From the NCBI RefSeq assembly GCF_042654345.1, contig NZ_JBHSGB010000004.1, positions 1-64,000 of the forward strand: 64,000 nt of DNA, written 5' to 3'. Below the pieces are notes generated by a model. That model was not told the origin of the DNA. It saw nothing but the letters and a program-made list of their open reading frames with translations, and made no database searches. The DNA is from Pararheinheimera marina (GTDB taxonomy: Bacteria > Pseudomonadota > Gammaproteobacteria > Enterobacterales > Alteromonadaceae). Positions 15,204 to 24,409 of this stretch are shown here, in pieces. The position numbers were made by a program, and so were the translations under genes. Every line of letters begins with the position of its first letter. Positions within the stretch are counted from its first letter, which is position 1.

Positions 15204-17639
15204 TTAATCGAAACTTACACTGAAGCGCACACCAAAAGTCCGCGGCGATTGCCACATAAAGTTGGGGACTGCATCCCCATGAGTCCGGCCCTGATCGCTC
15301 TTAATATCACGGTCTGTCACATTGTTCACAAAGGCTTCCGCACTCCAGTTGCCGTCTGACGGCTGATAATTAAGGCTCAGGTCCAGCTTGGTGTAGGCAT
15401 CCTGACGGTCGATATCTGCCGCATAAGGCAGATTACGGAAGCCTTCAGGGCGGTCACCGCGGTTGGCCGGGTCAAACCAGACTTCTGACGAATAACTGAC
15501 ACGGGCACGTGGCGTTACCGTGGCGCCGCTGTCCAGACCAATAAAGTGCTCGTAGCTGACAGAGCCCGAGAACTCAGGGGCCAGCACCAGGTGGTTACCG
15601 CTGAAATCCAGCAGGTTTGGCTGCGACGGCACACCGGCAGACGGATTAAACACCGAACCTGCGGCACCATATTTGGAGTCTGTGGTCAGGAACTCGTCGT
15701 AAGTGGCATCCAGAATAGAACCGGCAAAGCTCAGCTCACCATTGGCGCTGACCAGGTACTTGGCTTCCAGCTCCAGACCATTGATGGTGGCTTTACCGGC
15801 GTTGGTCTTACGCAGTAAATCCGCTCCAGTGGCGGTGACCACGTTACTGGTCACTTGCAGATCGGTGTATTCGGTGGAGAACAAAGCGCCAAAAAGCTGC
15901 AGACTGCCATCAAGGAACATGCCTTTCATACCCAGTTCAATGCTGGTGTTTTCTTCCGGCGCCACATAGGCATTGGTACCGGCAGCTTCGTTATTGTTGG
16001 CCGCAATAATGGCGTCCAGGTCGTCCTGAGTAAAAGGACCTGTCCCTTTGTAGCTGTTACCGTCCTGGATAGTGCCAGATTTAAAGCCGGTGGCGACCGA
16101 ACCATAGACCATAATGTCTTTGGTCATGTCCCATTCTAAGCGCGCCATCCCGGTGGTTTTCGACCATTCCGGGCTGGTGTCGTTGTAGGTATCGACCCAG
16201 CATTGTCCAGGCTGTACCAGATGTTTGTTTGGCGCCAGGCCACCCAGCAGGTTATCCGGGTCCATCAGGCCAACGTAATCAGTATTCGGCTCCATGGTTT
16301 CTGTGCCTTTTTTTACCGGACACATAATGTTGCGTCCGCCTTTGTCCCAACGCTTGTCGTTGGTGTAACGCAGGCCGGCACTCACCCGCCAGTCGTCGGT
16401 TAGCTTAAAGGTACTTTGAGCATAAATGCTGTTTGAGCGTAAACCACGGTCAGGCTGACGGTAGGTCGACCACAGGTTCGGGTTTGGTGTGCTGCCGCCT
16501 TCGTAATCCACATCCGGGTGTACAATGTCAAAGATGGTTTTGTTGCTTTCATCAAAGAAGAAATAACCCACCATCCACTGCCAACGGGCGCTGTCTTCGT
16601 TTTTCAGCTGCAGTTCGTGTTGCACGGCTTCATGGGTACAGTCGACACAACCACCCCACTCATATTTGGTCAGGCTCCAGGTTCTGTCCCACAGCGATTC
16701 GCGTGATGAATCGGTGTAACCGCCGATATAGGCTAACTCCAGCTCGTTTTCGAAGGTGTAGTTAATGCGGGTGCGAACTGAATCAATCACAAAGTCATTG
16801 AAACCAGGGACTTGCACATAAGAGCTGCGGTCATCCCCACCAGTCAGGGTTGGAATATGGCCAGTGCCCTGATCGGTAAAATGTTCATACGATAAAGTCC
16901 AGTCCAGCTGGTCATTGGGTTGGTAGTAGGTGCTGAAACGGGCGGCGGCCAGATCAGTCGAACCGTACTTCTCACCCATGGCAGAACCAGGCAGAAAATC
17001 GACTACGCCGTCTGACTGGTCCGTGGCAGCTGCCACACGGAAAGCAAAGGTGTCAGACACCGGAATATTGACCATGGCACGCACCGCTTTGCGGTCGTAG
17101 TTGCCAAGCGTGATTTCCGCATTGCCTTCAAAACCATCCAGACGGGCTTTGGCAGTATGCAGGTTTACCACACCACCAGTGGCGTTGCGGCCAAATAATG
17201 TACCTTGCGGGCCGCGTAATACTTCGGCGCCTTCCAGATCAAACATCAATGCAGAAGCGCCCTGCGAGCGGGCTGAATAGACACCGTCAATGTGGAATGC
17301 GACGGCCGGATCACCACTTTCAGTCTGATCAGACGAACCTATACCGCGGATATACACCATAGGGGTGTTTTGCGTGCCGTTTTGTGCAATCTGCAGGCTC
17401 GGTACTGAACCTTGTAAATCTTCCAACTGGATCACATGGTTTTTATCCAGCGTTTTCTGGTCGTAAGCGGTCACCGCCAGTGGCGTTTCGCGTAAAGTGG
17501 TGGTTCTTTTGGTCGCTGTGACCTGGATTACTTCGATTTCCCGTTCAGCGGCGCCCTGTTGTTCCGCCTGAGCTGATGCCATACAAGCCAAAGCCGCACT
17601 GATCAGCAGTGCCGCCTGAGTCGGTCTGAATTCTTTCAC
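15204..17639 (-). CDS. TonB-dependent outer-membrane receptor
   Basis: Outer-membrane active transporter of about 811 residues. A signal peptide (ALLISAALACMASAQA) is followed by a TonB-box-like EIEVIQVTA. The plug domain (about residues 45-165) ends in EVLRGPQGTLFGRNATGGVVN, and a 22-strand barrel follows. I place the start at the GTG at 17639, preceded by AAGGTGAC. An in-frame ATG 129 nt upstream would read through the operator and spoil the signal peptide. Operators at 17672, 17808 and 17933 link it to the LacI regulator, so the cargo is probably cellobionate or oxidised cello-oligosaccharides. The last residues are FSVSFD, with the usual terminal aromatic one position in. Confidence 0.9.
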   Translation of the reverse strand: MKEFRPTQAALLISAALACMASAQAEQQGAAEREIEVIQVTATKRTTTLRETPLAVTAYDQKTLDKNHVIQLEDLQGSVPSLQIAQNGTQNTPMVYIRGIGSSDQTESGDPAVAFHIDGVYSARSQGASALMFDLEGAEVLRGPQGTLFGRNATGGVVNLHTAKARLDGFEGNAEITLGNYDRKAVRAMVNIPVSDTFAFRVAAATDQSDGVVDFLPGSAMGEKYGSTDLAAARFSTYYQPNDQLDWTLSYEHFTDQGTGHIPTLTGGDDRSSYVQVPGFNDFVIDSVRTRINYTFENELELAYIGGYTDSSRESLWDRTWSLTKYEWGGCVDCTHEAVQHELQLKNEDSARWQWMVGYFFFDESNKTIFDIVHPDVDYEGGSTPNPNLWSTYRQPDRGLRSNSIYAQSTFKLTDDWRVSAGLRYTNDKRWDKGGRNIMCPVKKGTETMEPNTDYVGLMDPDNLLGGLAPNKHLVQPGQCWVDTYNDTSPEWSKTTGMARLEWDMTKDIMVYGSVATGFKSGTIQDGNSYKGTGPFTQDDLDAIIAANNNEAAGTNAYVAPEENTSIELGMKGMFLDGSLQLFGALFSTEYTDLQVTSNVVTATGADLLRKTNAGKATINGLELEAKYLVSANGELSFAGSILDATYDEFLTTDSKYGAAGSVFNPSAGVPSQPNLLDFSGNHLVLAPEFSGSVSYEHFIGLDSGATVTPRARVSYSSEVWFDPANRGDRPEGFRNLPYAADIDRQDAYTKLDLSLNYQPSDGNWSAEAFVNNVTDRDIKSDQGRTHGDAVPNFMWQSPRTFGVRFSVSFD

Positions 17640-17671
17640 GTCTGTCACCTTGTCCCGGTTTTCTATTAGCG

Positions 17672-17685
17672 TGATAGCGCTAACA
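17672..17685. promoter_or_regulatory. LacI-type operator, receptor-proximal
   Basis: TGATAGCGCTAACA, one mismatch from the perfect palindrome at 13454, 33 nt upstream of the receptor GTG. The position would block transcription or early elongation. Confidence 0.82.
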
Positions 17686-17807
17686 CCTGTTGATTTATTT
17701 AGAATTTTCAACTGGTTTTTTGCAGCACCATTCAGGATCCCCAGACAATACAGGCCTGAAGCGTACAAAAAACCAGCAGAGGCTGAACGCCCGGCAATAA
17801 ATTAACC

Positions 17808-17839
17808 GACACAAAATGATTGCGCAACCATTTTGTGTC
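17808..17839. promoter_or_regulatory. LacI-type operator, long-arm form
   Basis: Eleven-base perfect arms GACACAAAATG and CATTTTGTGTC around ATTGCGCAAC. Core and arms match the gntK/lacI operator at 14025. It lies in the receptor promoter region. Arm length beyond a normal LacI site suggests strong binding or an additional activator. Confidence 0.8.
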
Positions 17840-17932
17840 ACCAAAAACCAAAGCAGCTAAACAACCTAATCTAACACTATGAAAAGTCTGGATAAGTAAG
17901 GATAGAAGCACTACACAAAAAGTCCGTTATTC

Positions 17933-17946
17933 TGGTAGCGCTATCA
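17933..17946. promoter_or_regulatory. LacI-type operator, distal
   Basis: TGGTAGCGCTATCA, about 260 nt upstream of 17672. The spacing would allow looping by a tetrameric repressor. The 348-nt gap between the receptor and the RND gene contains only these operators and the presumed promoter. Confidence 0.75.
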
Positions 17947-17987
17947 GAGGAAATCGACTGCAGCTGCAGACTGCAGTCGGCTTTGTG

Positions 17988-20900
17988 TTACACCAACGCC
18001 GCCTGAGCGGCACGCTGCTGACGACGTTTTTGCAGGAACACGCGGTCCAGCGTCATAAACACAACCGGAGTGGTCAGCAGCGTCAGCACCTGACTAAAGG
18101 CCAGTCCACCCACCACCGCCACCCCGAGCGGGACCCGCAACTCCGAGCCGGTACCAAAACCCAGCGTCAGCGGTACCGCGCCCAAAATGGCCGCCAGTGT
18201 GGTCATCATAATGGGCCTGAACCTGACCAGGCAGGCCTGATGAATAGCCTCTTTGGCAGACAAGCCTTGTTCACGCTGCGCCGCCAGTGCGAAGTCCACC
18301 ATCAGAATACCGTTTTTCTTCACTATGCCTATCAGCAAAATAATCCCGATCAACGCCATAATGGAGAAATCCAGCCCCCAGAACCACAGCAGTAAAATAG
18401 CGCCAATGGCCGCCGACGGCAGGGTCGACAAAATAGTCAGCGGATGCACAAAGCTTTCGTACAGCACCCCCAGAATAATGTACACCGCCAGCAAAGCCGT
18501 CAGGATCAGCAAGGGCTGACTGGCCAAGGACTCCTGAAATGCCTGGGCTGCGCCCTGAAAACTGCCCAGCACAGAGGCCGGCATCGCCAGTTCTGTCCTG
18601 ACCTGCTCCAGCGCCTGTACCGCGTCGCCCAGTGCGACACCAGCGGCCAGGTTAAACGAGATATTGGCGGACGGCTGCAGCCCATGGTGGTTAATCACCA
18701 CAGGGCCAGCTTCGGCCGGCAGCACTTTGGCAAAGGCCAATAAAGGCACCAGCTCACCGGTGCGGGGCGAGCGCAAATGGAAGTAATCCAGGCTTTGTGC
18801 TGTGCCGCGCTGATCCGGGCTCAGTTCCAGTATCACTTTGTATTGGTTGGTTTCGGTCTGGTATTCATTGATTTGACGCTGGCCAAAAGCGTCATACAGC
18901 GCCTGGTCTACATCTGCCGCGCTAAAGCCAAGCCGGGCCGCTTCCTGCCGGTCCAGATCCAGCCGGATGATATTGGCGTCCCACTGCAGGTCATTCGACA
19001 AGTCCGTAAAGATCGGGTTTTGCCGCAACTTGCTGGTCAGCGCATTGGTCCACTGTGCCAGCTCGTCGCTATCGAGCGCTTTGAGCACGTACTGGTATTG
19101 AGCGCGGGAGCCACGGCCGCCCAGATTGATGTCCTGTGCCGAGCGCAAAAACACCTGCAAGCCTGGAATTTGACTGAACTGCGGCCGCAACCTGTCAATA
19201 ATGGCATTGGCATCCGCTTCCCTGTCGTCCGGGTCGTTCAGCACTATCCAGATCCGGCCAGAGCCATTGGATGAATTGCCGCCGACCAAATGGTTAAACG
19301 CCGTGACGTCCGGGTCGTTGCGCAGTATCTGTTCCAGCTGCTTGTGTTTGGCCAGCATATCCTCGTACGGGATATCAGAGGCCGCCTGAGTGGTGCCGAT
19401 AATAAAACCAGTGTCCTGCAGCGGGAAAAAGCCCTTCGGAATGGCAATAAAACTGCCGACACTGCCCGCAATCGTCAGGAAAAACACTGCCAGCATGGTT
19501 TTAGGGTGGTCCAGCGCCCAGCTCAGCACTCTGTCATAGTGGCCGATCAGCCGGTCAAACAGCCCGGGGTTGTCACTGTGATGCGGCGCTTTGTCCATAA
19601 ACAATGAGGCTAAAGTCGGTGCCAGCGTTAAGCAAACCAGCACGGAAATTAAAATGGCCGCCGCCGCGGTTAACGAGAACTCGAGGAACAAGCGGCCAAT
19701 AATACCGCCCATAAACAGCAGCGGGATAAAAGCCGCAATCAACGACACGCTGATCGAAATTACGGTAAAGCCAATTTCCTCAGCCCCACGCAGCGCCGCT
19801 TCTTTTTTGCTGTAGCCCAGCTCCAGATAACGGTGAATATTTTCAATCACCACTATGGCGTCATCCACAATAAAACCGACGGCGATCACTATCGCTACCA
19901 AGGTCAGGTTGTTCAAACTAAAACCCGCCACATACATCACAGCGCAGGTGGCGATTAGCGAGATCAGCAGCACTGTGGTGACGATAAAAGTCGCCGACCA
20001 CTGGCGTAAGAATGCCGCCATCACACCAATCACCAAAGCCACTGCGATGGCCAAGGTCAGCTCCACTTCATGCAAAGACGCTCGGATGGTGCGGGTTCTG
20101 TCGTTAAAGACTTCCACTTTGACATCCGCTGGTAAAGCGGCGGTCAGCTGCGGCAAGGCGGCGGTGATCCTATCCGCTGTCGCAACAATATTGGCACCAG
20201 GCTGCCGGCGGATAATCAGCGCTACACCGGACTCGCCGTTTGGCGAAATTTCGACATAATCGTCTTCGGCTCCGGCTTTTACCACCGCTAAATCACGCAG
20301 ATACACTGGGGCGCCGTTTTGGTATGTGACAATCAGATTGGCATACTCTTCTGCACTGAACACCTGATCATTGACCGACAAGGTGGACACTTTGCTGTTG
20401 CCGTACAAGGCCCCTTTGGGCTGGTTGACACTGGCTTGTTGCACCGCAGCACGAATATCGGCCAGTGTGATACCGGCAGCCGCCAGCACTTCAGGCCTGG
20501 CCTGAATACGAATGGCCGGTTTTTGCTGACCGCCAATAAAAACTTCACCCACGCCGTTAATCTGGGTCAGTTGCCGCGCCAGCACGGTTTCGGCCAGATC
20601 GCTTACCTGAGTACGGGACAAGGTGGCCGAGGTCACACCAATAATCAGAATGGGGCTGTCGGCCGGGTTGGCCTTGCGCCAGGTCGGCGCGTTCGGCATC
20701 TCAGGTAAACGCCCCTGTGCCTGGTTCAGCGCCGCCTGCACTTCCTGGGCTGCTGCATCAATGTCTTTTTCCAGCACAAACTGCAGCGTAATACTGACTG
20801 ACCCCAGCGCACTGGATGACGTCATCTCGGAAATCCCCGGCACTGCACTGAGCGCCACCTCGAGCGGCGTCGCCACCGCTGAAGCCATAGTTTCTGCACT

Positions 20901-21071
20901 GGCACCGGGCAAACGCGCATTCACTTCAATGGTTGGAAAATCGGCCTCAGGCAGAGGCGCTACCGACAACCGGGGAAAAGCCAGCAACCCAAGCAGTACA
21001 AGCGCAAAGGCCAGCAACACAGTACCTATCGGGTGTTCCATACACCAGGCAAAAACGCCTTTGGCTTTCAT
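17988..21071 (-). CDS. RND efflux pump, inner-membrane subunit
   Basis: A 1027-residue HAE1-type RND permease, a proton-driven exporter with 12 helices and two large periplasmic loops. The proton-relay Asp pair lies in AVGFIVDDAIVVIEN of helix 4. The conserved Lys is in IVKKNGILMVDFA of helix 10. The periplasmic porter part (LPEMPNAPTWRKANPADSP) resembles MdtB/MdtC or MexB-like drug pumps rather than heavy-metal pumps. The start overlaps the adaptor stop by 4 nt, forming a two-gene operon. There is no outer-membrane TolC-type gene beside it, so a TolC encoded elsewhere must serve. Substrates unknown. Confidence 0.92.
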   Translation of the reverse strand: MKAKGVFAWCMEHPIGTVLLAFALVLLGLLAFPRLSVAPLPEADFPTIEVNARLPGASAETMASAVATPLEVALSAVPGISEMTSSSALGSVSITLQFVLEKDIDAAAQEVQAALNQAQGRLPEMPNAPTWRKANPADSPILIIGVTSATLSRTQVSDLAETVLARQLTQINGVGEVFIGGQQKPAIRIQARPEVLAAAGITLADIRAAVQQASVNQPKGALYGNSKVSTLSVNDQVFSAEEYANLIVTYQNGAPVYLRDLAVVKAGAEDDYVEISPNGESGVALIIRRQPGANIVATADRITAALPQLTAALPADVKVEVFNDRTRTIRASLHEVELTLAIAVALVIGVMAAFLRQWSATFIVTTVLLISLIATCAVMYVAGFSLNNLTLVAIVIAVGFIVDDAIVVIENIHRYLELGYSKKEAALRGAEEIGFTVISISVSLIAAFIPLLFMGGIIGRLFLEFSLTAAAAILISVLVCLTLAPTLASLFMDKAPHHSDNPGLFDRLIGHYDRVLSWALDHPKTMLAVFFLTIAGSVGSFIAIPKGFFPLQDTGFIIGTTQAASDIPYEDMLAKHKQLEQILRNDPDVTAFNHLVGGNSSNGSGRIWIVLNDPDDREADANAIIDRLRPQFSQIPGLQVFLRSAQDINLGGRGSRAQYQYVLKALDSDELAQWTNALTSKLRQNPIFTDLSNDLQWDANIIRLDLDRQEAARLGFSAADVDQALYDAFGQRQINEYQTETNQYKVILELSPDQRGTAQSLDYFHLRSPRTGELVPLLAFAKVLPAEAGPVVINHHGLQPSANISFNLAAGVALGDAVQALEQVRTELAMPASVLGSFQGAAQAFQESLASQPLLILTALLAVYIILGVLYESFVHPLTILSTLPSAAIGAILLLWFWGLDFSIMALIGIILLIGIVKKNGILMVDFALAAQREQGLSAKEAIHQACLVRFRPIMMTTLAAILGAVPLTLGFGTGSELRVPLGVAVVGGLAFSQVLTLLTTPVVFMTLDRVFLQKRRQQRAAQAALV

Positions 21072-22186
21072 GGCTTCGGCTCCTTGCTGGCCGCCAGACG
21101 AGGCTCGGCAGTCACCGCCAGTTCAGCCCCAGGTTTCAGCCGGTTCTGGCCATCCACCACTACCTGCTGACCCAGCTGAACACCAGAAATCACCACCAGC
21201 TCTTGTTGCTGCAGCAGCACCTGAACCGGCTGAGTTTTAGCTTTGCCCTGATCATTCAGCCAGACATAAGGGCCCTCCGGCCCTTGCACCACCGCGGTGG
21301 CTGGCAAGGTCAGGGCACTGGCCAGTTTCTCCTGCTGCAACGCCACCACTACTGTCTGCTCCGGCCACAGTTTGTGGTCAGGATTGGCGAAGTCTGCTTT
21401 CACCCGGATGGTGCCAGTCCCGGCAGCGACTTTGTTGTCTACCACCTGCAACACCCCTTGTGCCAGTACCTCTGCACCATCCTGCATAAAGGCCTGCACC
21501 GGAACCTGTTGCTGTTGCCGGGTTTGTTGCATCAACTGCTGCAGTTGCGGCAGCCTGGACTGAGGCAGCGCCATTTCTACACTGATGGGGTCCAGCTGGA
21601 CCACAGAAAACAGGCCGCTGCTGTCGCTGGAGCGCACATAGTTACCGGCATCCACATTGCGAATACCAACCTGACCTGTCACAGGAGACATAATGCGGGT
21701 GTAGGACAATTGCACCTGCTGCGCCTGAATAGCCGCTTCAACACTGCGCAGCTGAGCTTCTTGTTGCTGCACCAGCGCTTTTTGCTGGTCAAGCACCTGC
21801 TGTGAAACAGCCTGAGTTTTGCCAAGGTTGATATAACGCTGCAGATCGAGCCGGGCTGAATCCAGCTGCGCCTTGATCACCCCCTGCTGAGCTTTGGCCT
21901 GCTCCAGAGCCGCTTTAATAGCCCGGTCATCCAACACGGCCAGCAGCTCTCCTTTACGAACCATCTGGCCTTCATTGACCAGGATCTCTTGCAGTAATCC
22001 GTCAAGCTGCGGGCGAATTTCAACACTTTGCAAAGGTTTCACCCGGCCTATGCCACGGATCCAGACCTGCATGTCCTGCTGCTGCACCGCTGCAGTCCGT
22101 ACCGGAACTTTGCTGGCTTGCTGTGCCAGTACAGTCGTGCTACTCACCAGCGTTGCCACCAGGATCAGTGCCCCATTTATCTTCAT
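21068..22186 (-). CDS. RND efflux periplasmic adaptor (membrane fusion protein)
   Basis: Periplasmic adaptor, about 372 residues, that links the RND permease to an outer-membrane channel. It has a signal peptide (NGALILVATLVSSTTVLAQ), a barrel-sandwich/lipoyl domain (VEIRPQLDGLLQEILVNEGQMVRKGELLAVLDD), a long alpha-helical hairpin at about residues 90-165 that is unusually rich in Gln, then beta-barrel and membrane-proximal domains. I start at 22186, where the signal peptide begins behind a GGCTGGA ribosome site. There is no lipobox. It resembles MdtA. Confidence 0.9.
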   Translation of the reverse strand: MKINGALILVATLVSSTTVLAQQASKVPVRTAAVQQQDMQVWIRGIGRVKPLQSVEIRPQLDGLLQEILVNEGQMVRKGELLAVLDDRAIKAALEQAKAQQGVIKAQLDSARLDLQRYINLGKTQAVSQQVLDQQKALVQQQEAQLRSVEAAIQAQQVQLSYTRIMSPVTGQVGIRNVDAGNYVRSSDSSGLFSVVQLDPISVEMALPQSRLPQLQQLMQQTRQQQQVPVQAFMQDGAEVLAQGVLQVVDNKVAAGTGTIRVKADFANPDHKLWPEQTVVVALQQEKLASALTLPATAVVQGPEGPYVWLNDQGKAKTQPVQVLLQQQELVVISGVQLGQQVVVDGQNRLKPGAELAVTAEPRLAASKEPKP

Positions 22187-22294
22187 TTTCCAGCCTTTAT
22201 TCTGCATTGCCTGAACCCTGAGCCAGCACTGACCTGACGATCAAAAAACCAGCTATAGTTTTATTTACTTTTTATTAACCAAAGGGGTTTAAGG

Positions 22295-22774
22295 ATGAAC
22301 CCAACTCTGGTGTGCGTAGGTTGCGCTTTATTCAGTTGGCCGCTGCTGGCTGCAGATTGTGCAGACCTTGAAATCAAACTTAACGCATTGGAACTGCAAC
22401 TGAAACAAGGCTATCGCCTGAACGAATTGCCAAAATTACAGCGACAACAGCAACTTTTGTCGAGCCGTTTTCAGCGCTGTCTCGACCAGCAGCAGGCGAA
22501 ATCAGCTCAACACAGTCAAGCCCGCCCAGCCAAAACGCCAGCCCGCAGCAACATGCCTTCTGGCCCGGCTTTTTCCGCCAGCCAGCTCCAACTAAGCGGC
22601 CCCTATCAGGGTGAACAGCAACAAGCCTGGCTGCAGTACTACCAGCCACCAGAACGTTGCTACGGTGTACGGGACACGGCTCAAATCGCCTGGTGTGCTG
22701 AACAGCGGCAACGGGCGAAAGCGCAGTTTGACCGACAATGGCAGCAAAAACTCGCGAAATCGCTACCTGAATGA
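22295..22774 (+). CDS. hypothetical periplasmic protein, DUF1090-like N-terminus
   Basis: A 159-residue protein with a signal peptide (LVCVGCALFSWPLLAADC). A short charged helical segment with two Cys (DCADLEIKLNALELQL and SRFQRCLDQQ) resembles the YqjC/DUF1090 pattern, though I am not sure of it. The middle is Ala/Pro/Ser-rich and low in complexity. The C-terminal half has two more Cys (PERCYGVRDTAQIAWCAEQRQ) that could form disulfides. It is probably soluble in the periplasm. No function can be given. Confidence 0.6.
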   Translation: MNPTLVCVGCALFSWPLLAADCADLEIKLNALELQLKQGYRLNELPKLQRQQQLLSSRFQRCLDQQQAKSAQHSQARPAKTPARSNMPSGPAFSASQLQLSGPYQGEQQQAWLQYYQPPERCYGVRDTAQIAWCAEQRQRAKAQFDRQWQQKLAKSLPE

Positions 22775-22807
22775 TAAGCTCCGACCAGTTAGATTCCGGA
22801 GTCGCAG

Positions 22808-23284
22808 ATGAACGCATTACGCAAGGCCAACTGGCAATTATGGTGGTTTGGGTTTCGTTACATTCCCCTGATTGGTTTTTGTAAACCAAAAATTATCGAG
22901 CTGGATGACCAGCGCACCGTGATCCGGATGCCGCATCACCGTCATACCAAAAACCATCTGGGCAGTATTTATTTTGGTGCTTTGGCCATAGGGGCCGATT
23001 TAGCCGGTGCTTTTCTGGTGTTTTACAAAGCCCGCCAGCGTGGTTTGGCCATCCACTTTGCTTTTAAAGATGTCAAAGGTGAGTTTTTAAAACGCCCTGA
23101 AGCCGACGTGCATTTTGTCAGTAATGACGGCGCCTTAATCGATCAGATGATTGAACAGTCGCTGCAGACAGGCGAGCGCGTCAATCAGTCGGTAACTATT
23201 AACGTGACCTGCCCGTCCTTAAACGGCGATGAAGTAATGGCCCGCTTTGAACTGACCCTGTCTATTAAAGCGAAAAAACGCTGA
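22808..23284 (+). CDS. DUF4442 hotdog-fold putative thioesterase
   Basis: A 158-residue protein of the DUF4442 family, related to PaaI-type acyl-CoA thioesterases. The hotdog core is visible as KNHLGSIYFGALAIGADLAGAF, where the helix normally carries the catalytic acidic residue, followed by IHFAFKDVKGEFLKRPEADVHF. The C-terminus VTCPSLNGDEVMARFELTLSIK completes the sheet. It precedes gmk by about 60 nt on the same strand. The acyl substrate is unknown. Confidence 0.75.
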   Translation: MNALRKANWQLWWFGFRYIPLIGFCKPKIIELDDQRTVIRMPHHRHTKNHLGSIYFGALAIGADLAGAFLVFYKARQRGLAIHFAFKDVKGEFLKRPEADVHFVSNDGALIDQMIEQSLQTGERVNQSVTINVTCPSLNGDEVMARFELTLSIKAKKR

Positions 23285-23347
23285 AAGGTTGGCAGCGCTG
23301 TCACTGAAAGCTAAAATCGCCTTTTGGCTATTACAGCAGACAGAGTC

Positions 23348-23980
23348 ATGCAGGACTTACCAGGTAATCTCTTTATTATTTCGGCACCAAGCGGTGCCGG
23401 CAAATCCACGCTGATTAATGCGTTACTGAAAAAACACGCCGATATGCAGCTGAGTGTTTCGCATACCACCCGGGCGCCACGTCCGGGCGAAAGCAACGGT
23501 GTGCAGTACCACTTCACCGACGTGCCCAGTTTCAAACAGCTGATTGAACAACAACAGTTTCTCGAATGGGCAGAAGTGTTTGGCAATTACTACGGCACCT
23601 CTAAAAGCGCCATCAGCGACCAGCTGGCTCGTGGCATTGACGTGTTTCTGGACATTGACTGGCAAGGCGCCCGTCAGATGAAAGCGCAGCTGCCATTTAT
23701 CAGCAGCATTTTCATTCTGCCGCCAAGCGTTGCCGCATTAGAGCAGCGTTTGAACCAGCGTGGCCAGGACAGCGCCGACGTGATCGCCGGCCGGATGGCT
23801 CAGGCCCGGGCAGAAATCAGCCACGCGGACGAATACGATTTTTGGATAGTAAATGACAATCTGCAGCAAGCCTGCGCCGAGTTTGAAGCAGTGGTCCTGA
23901 GCCATCGTCTGAGCAAAGCCAAACAGATGCAGCGCCAGAGTGCCTTACTGTCGGGCCTGTTGGCGAATCCGGCCAAATAG
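23348..23980 (+). CDS. gmk: guanylate kinase
   Basis: GMP + ATP to GDP + ADP, 210 residues, normal length. The P-loop is IISAPSGAGKSTLINALL. The GMP-binding segment is SHTTRAPRPGESNGVQYHF, and DIDWQGARQMK holds the conserved nucleotide-binding region. I use the ATG at 23348, eight codons into the open frame, because family members begin just before the P-loop. It is upstream of rpoZ and spoT as in E. coli, which links GTP pools, RNA polymerase and the stringent response. Confidence 0.96.
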   Translation: MQDLPGNLFIISAPSGAGKSTLINALLKKHADMQLSVSHTTRAPRPGESNGVQYHFTDVPSFKQLIEQQQFLEWAEVFGNYYGTSKSAISDQLARGIDVFLDIDWQGARQMKAQLPFISSIFILPPSVAALEQRLNQRGQDSADVIAGRMAQARAEISHADEYDFWIVNDNLQQACAEFEAVVLSHRLSKAKQMQRQSALLSGLLANPAK

Positions 23981-24027
23981 AGTAGACTATGCGGTCTTAA
24001 TTTGAACCTATATCACTGGAGTGGCAG

Positions 24028-24306
24028 ATGGCTCGCGTAACAGTTGAAGATGCAGTAAATAAAATTGGTAACCGCTTTGATTTGATCCTGGTCGCCGCAC
24101 GCCGTGCCCGCCAGCTGTCAGTGGAAGGCAAAGAGCCAATGGTCGATCCGGAAAACGATAAAGCCACTGTGATCGCACTGCGTGAAATCGAAAAAGACCT
24201 GATCACTGAAGACATCCTGAACCAACAGGAACGTCGTGATCAACTGCAACAAGAAGCGTCAGAAATGGCCGCTGTTGCAGCGATCATCGGTTCAGACGAC
24301 GACTAG
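24028..24306 (+). CDS. rpoZ: RNA polymerase omega subunit
   Basis: A 92-residue omega subunit, which assists beta-prime folding and forms part of the ppGpp binding site. It starts ARVTVEDAVNKIGNRFDLILVAARRARQL and has the conserved VIALREIE segment. A good ribosome site (GGAGTGG) precedes the ATG. It lies 47 nt after gmk and about 100 nt before spoT. Confidence 0.96.
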   Translation: MARVTVEDAVNKIGNRFDLILVAARRARQLSVEGKEPMVDPENDKATVIALREIEKDLITEDILNQQERRDQLQQEASEMAAVAAIIGSDDD

Positions 24307-24319
24307 TCTCGCATCTCCT

Positions 24320-24346
24320 TTGCCAACGGCGCCCTGCCGTTGGCAA
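24320..24346. other. hairpin between rpoZ and spoT
   Basis: Eleven-bp perfect stem TTGCCAACGGC/GCCGTTGGCAA with a 5-nt loop. No U-tract follows, so it is more likely an RNA-processing or stability element than a full terminator. Confidence 0.6.
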
Positions 24347-24409
24347 CTGCTCTAAATCCACGTATATTCAAAGAGCACGCCCATGCGTGGTTGTCTGGGG
24401 GAGTTCTGA

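Noticed and set aside
17640..17768. Upstream ATG start for the TonB receptor
   Set aside because: The extra 43 residues would translate the LacI operator at 17672 and displace the signal peptide. The GTG at 17639 has a good ribosome site.
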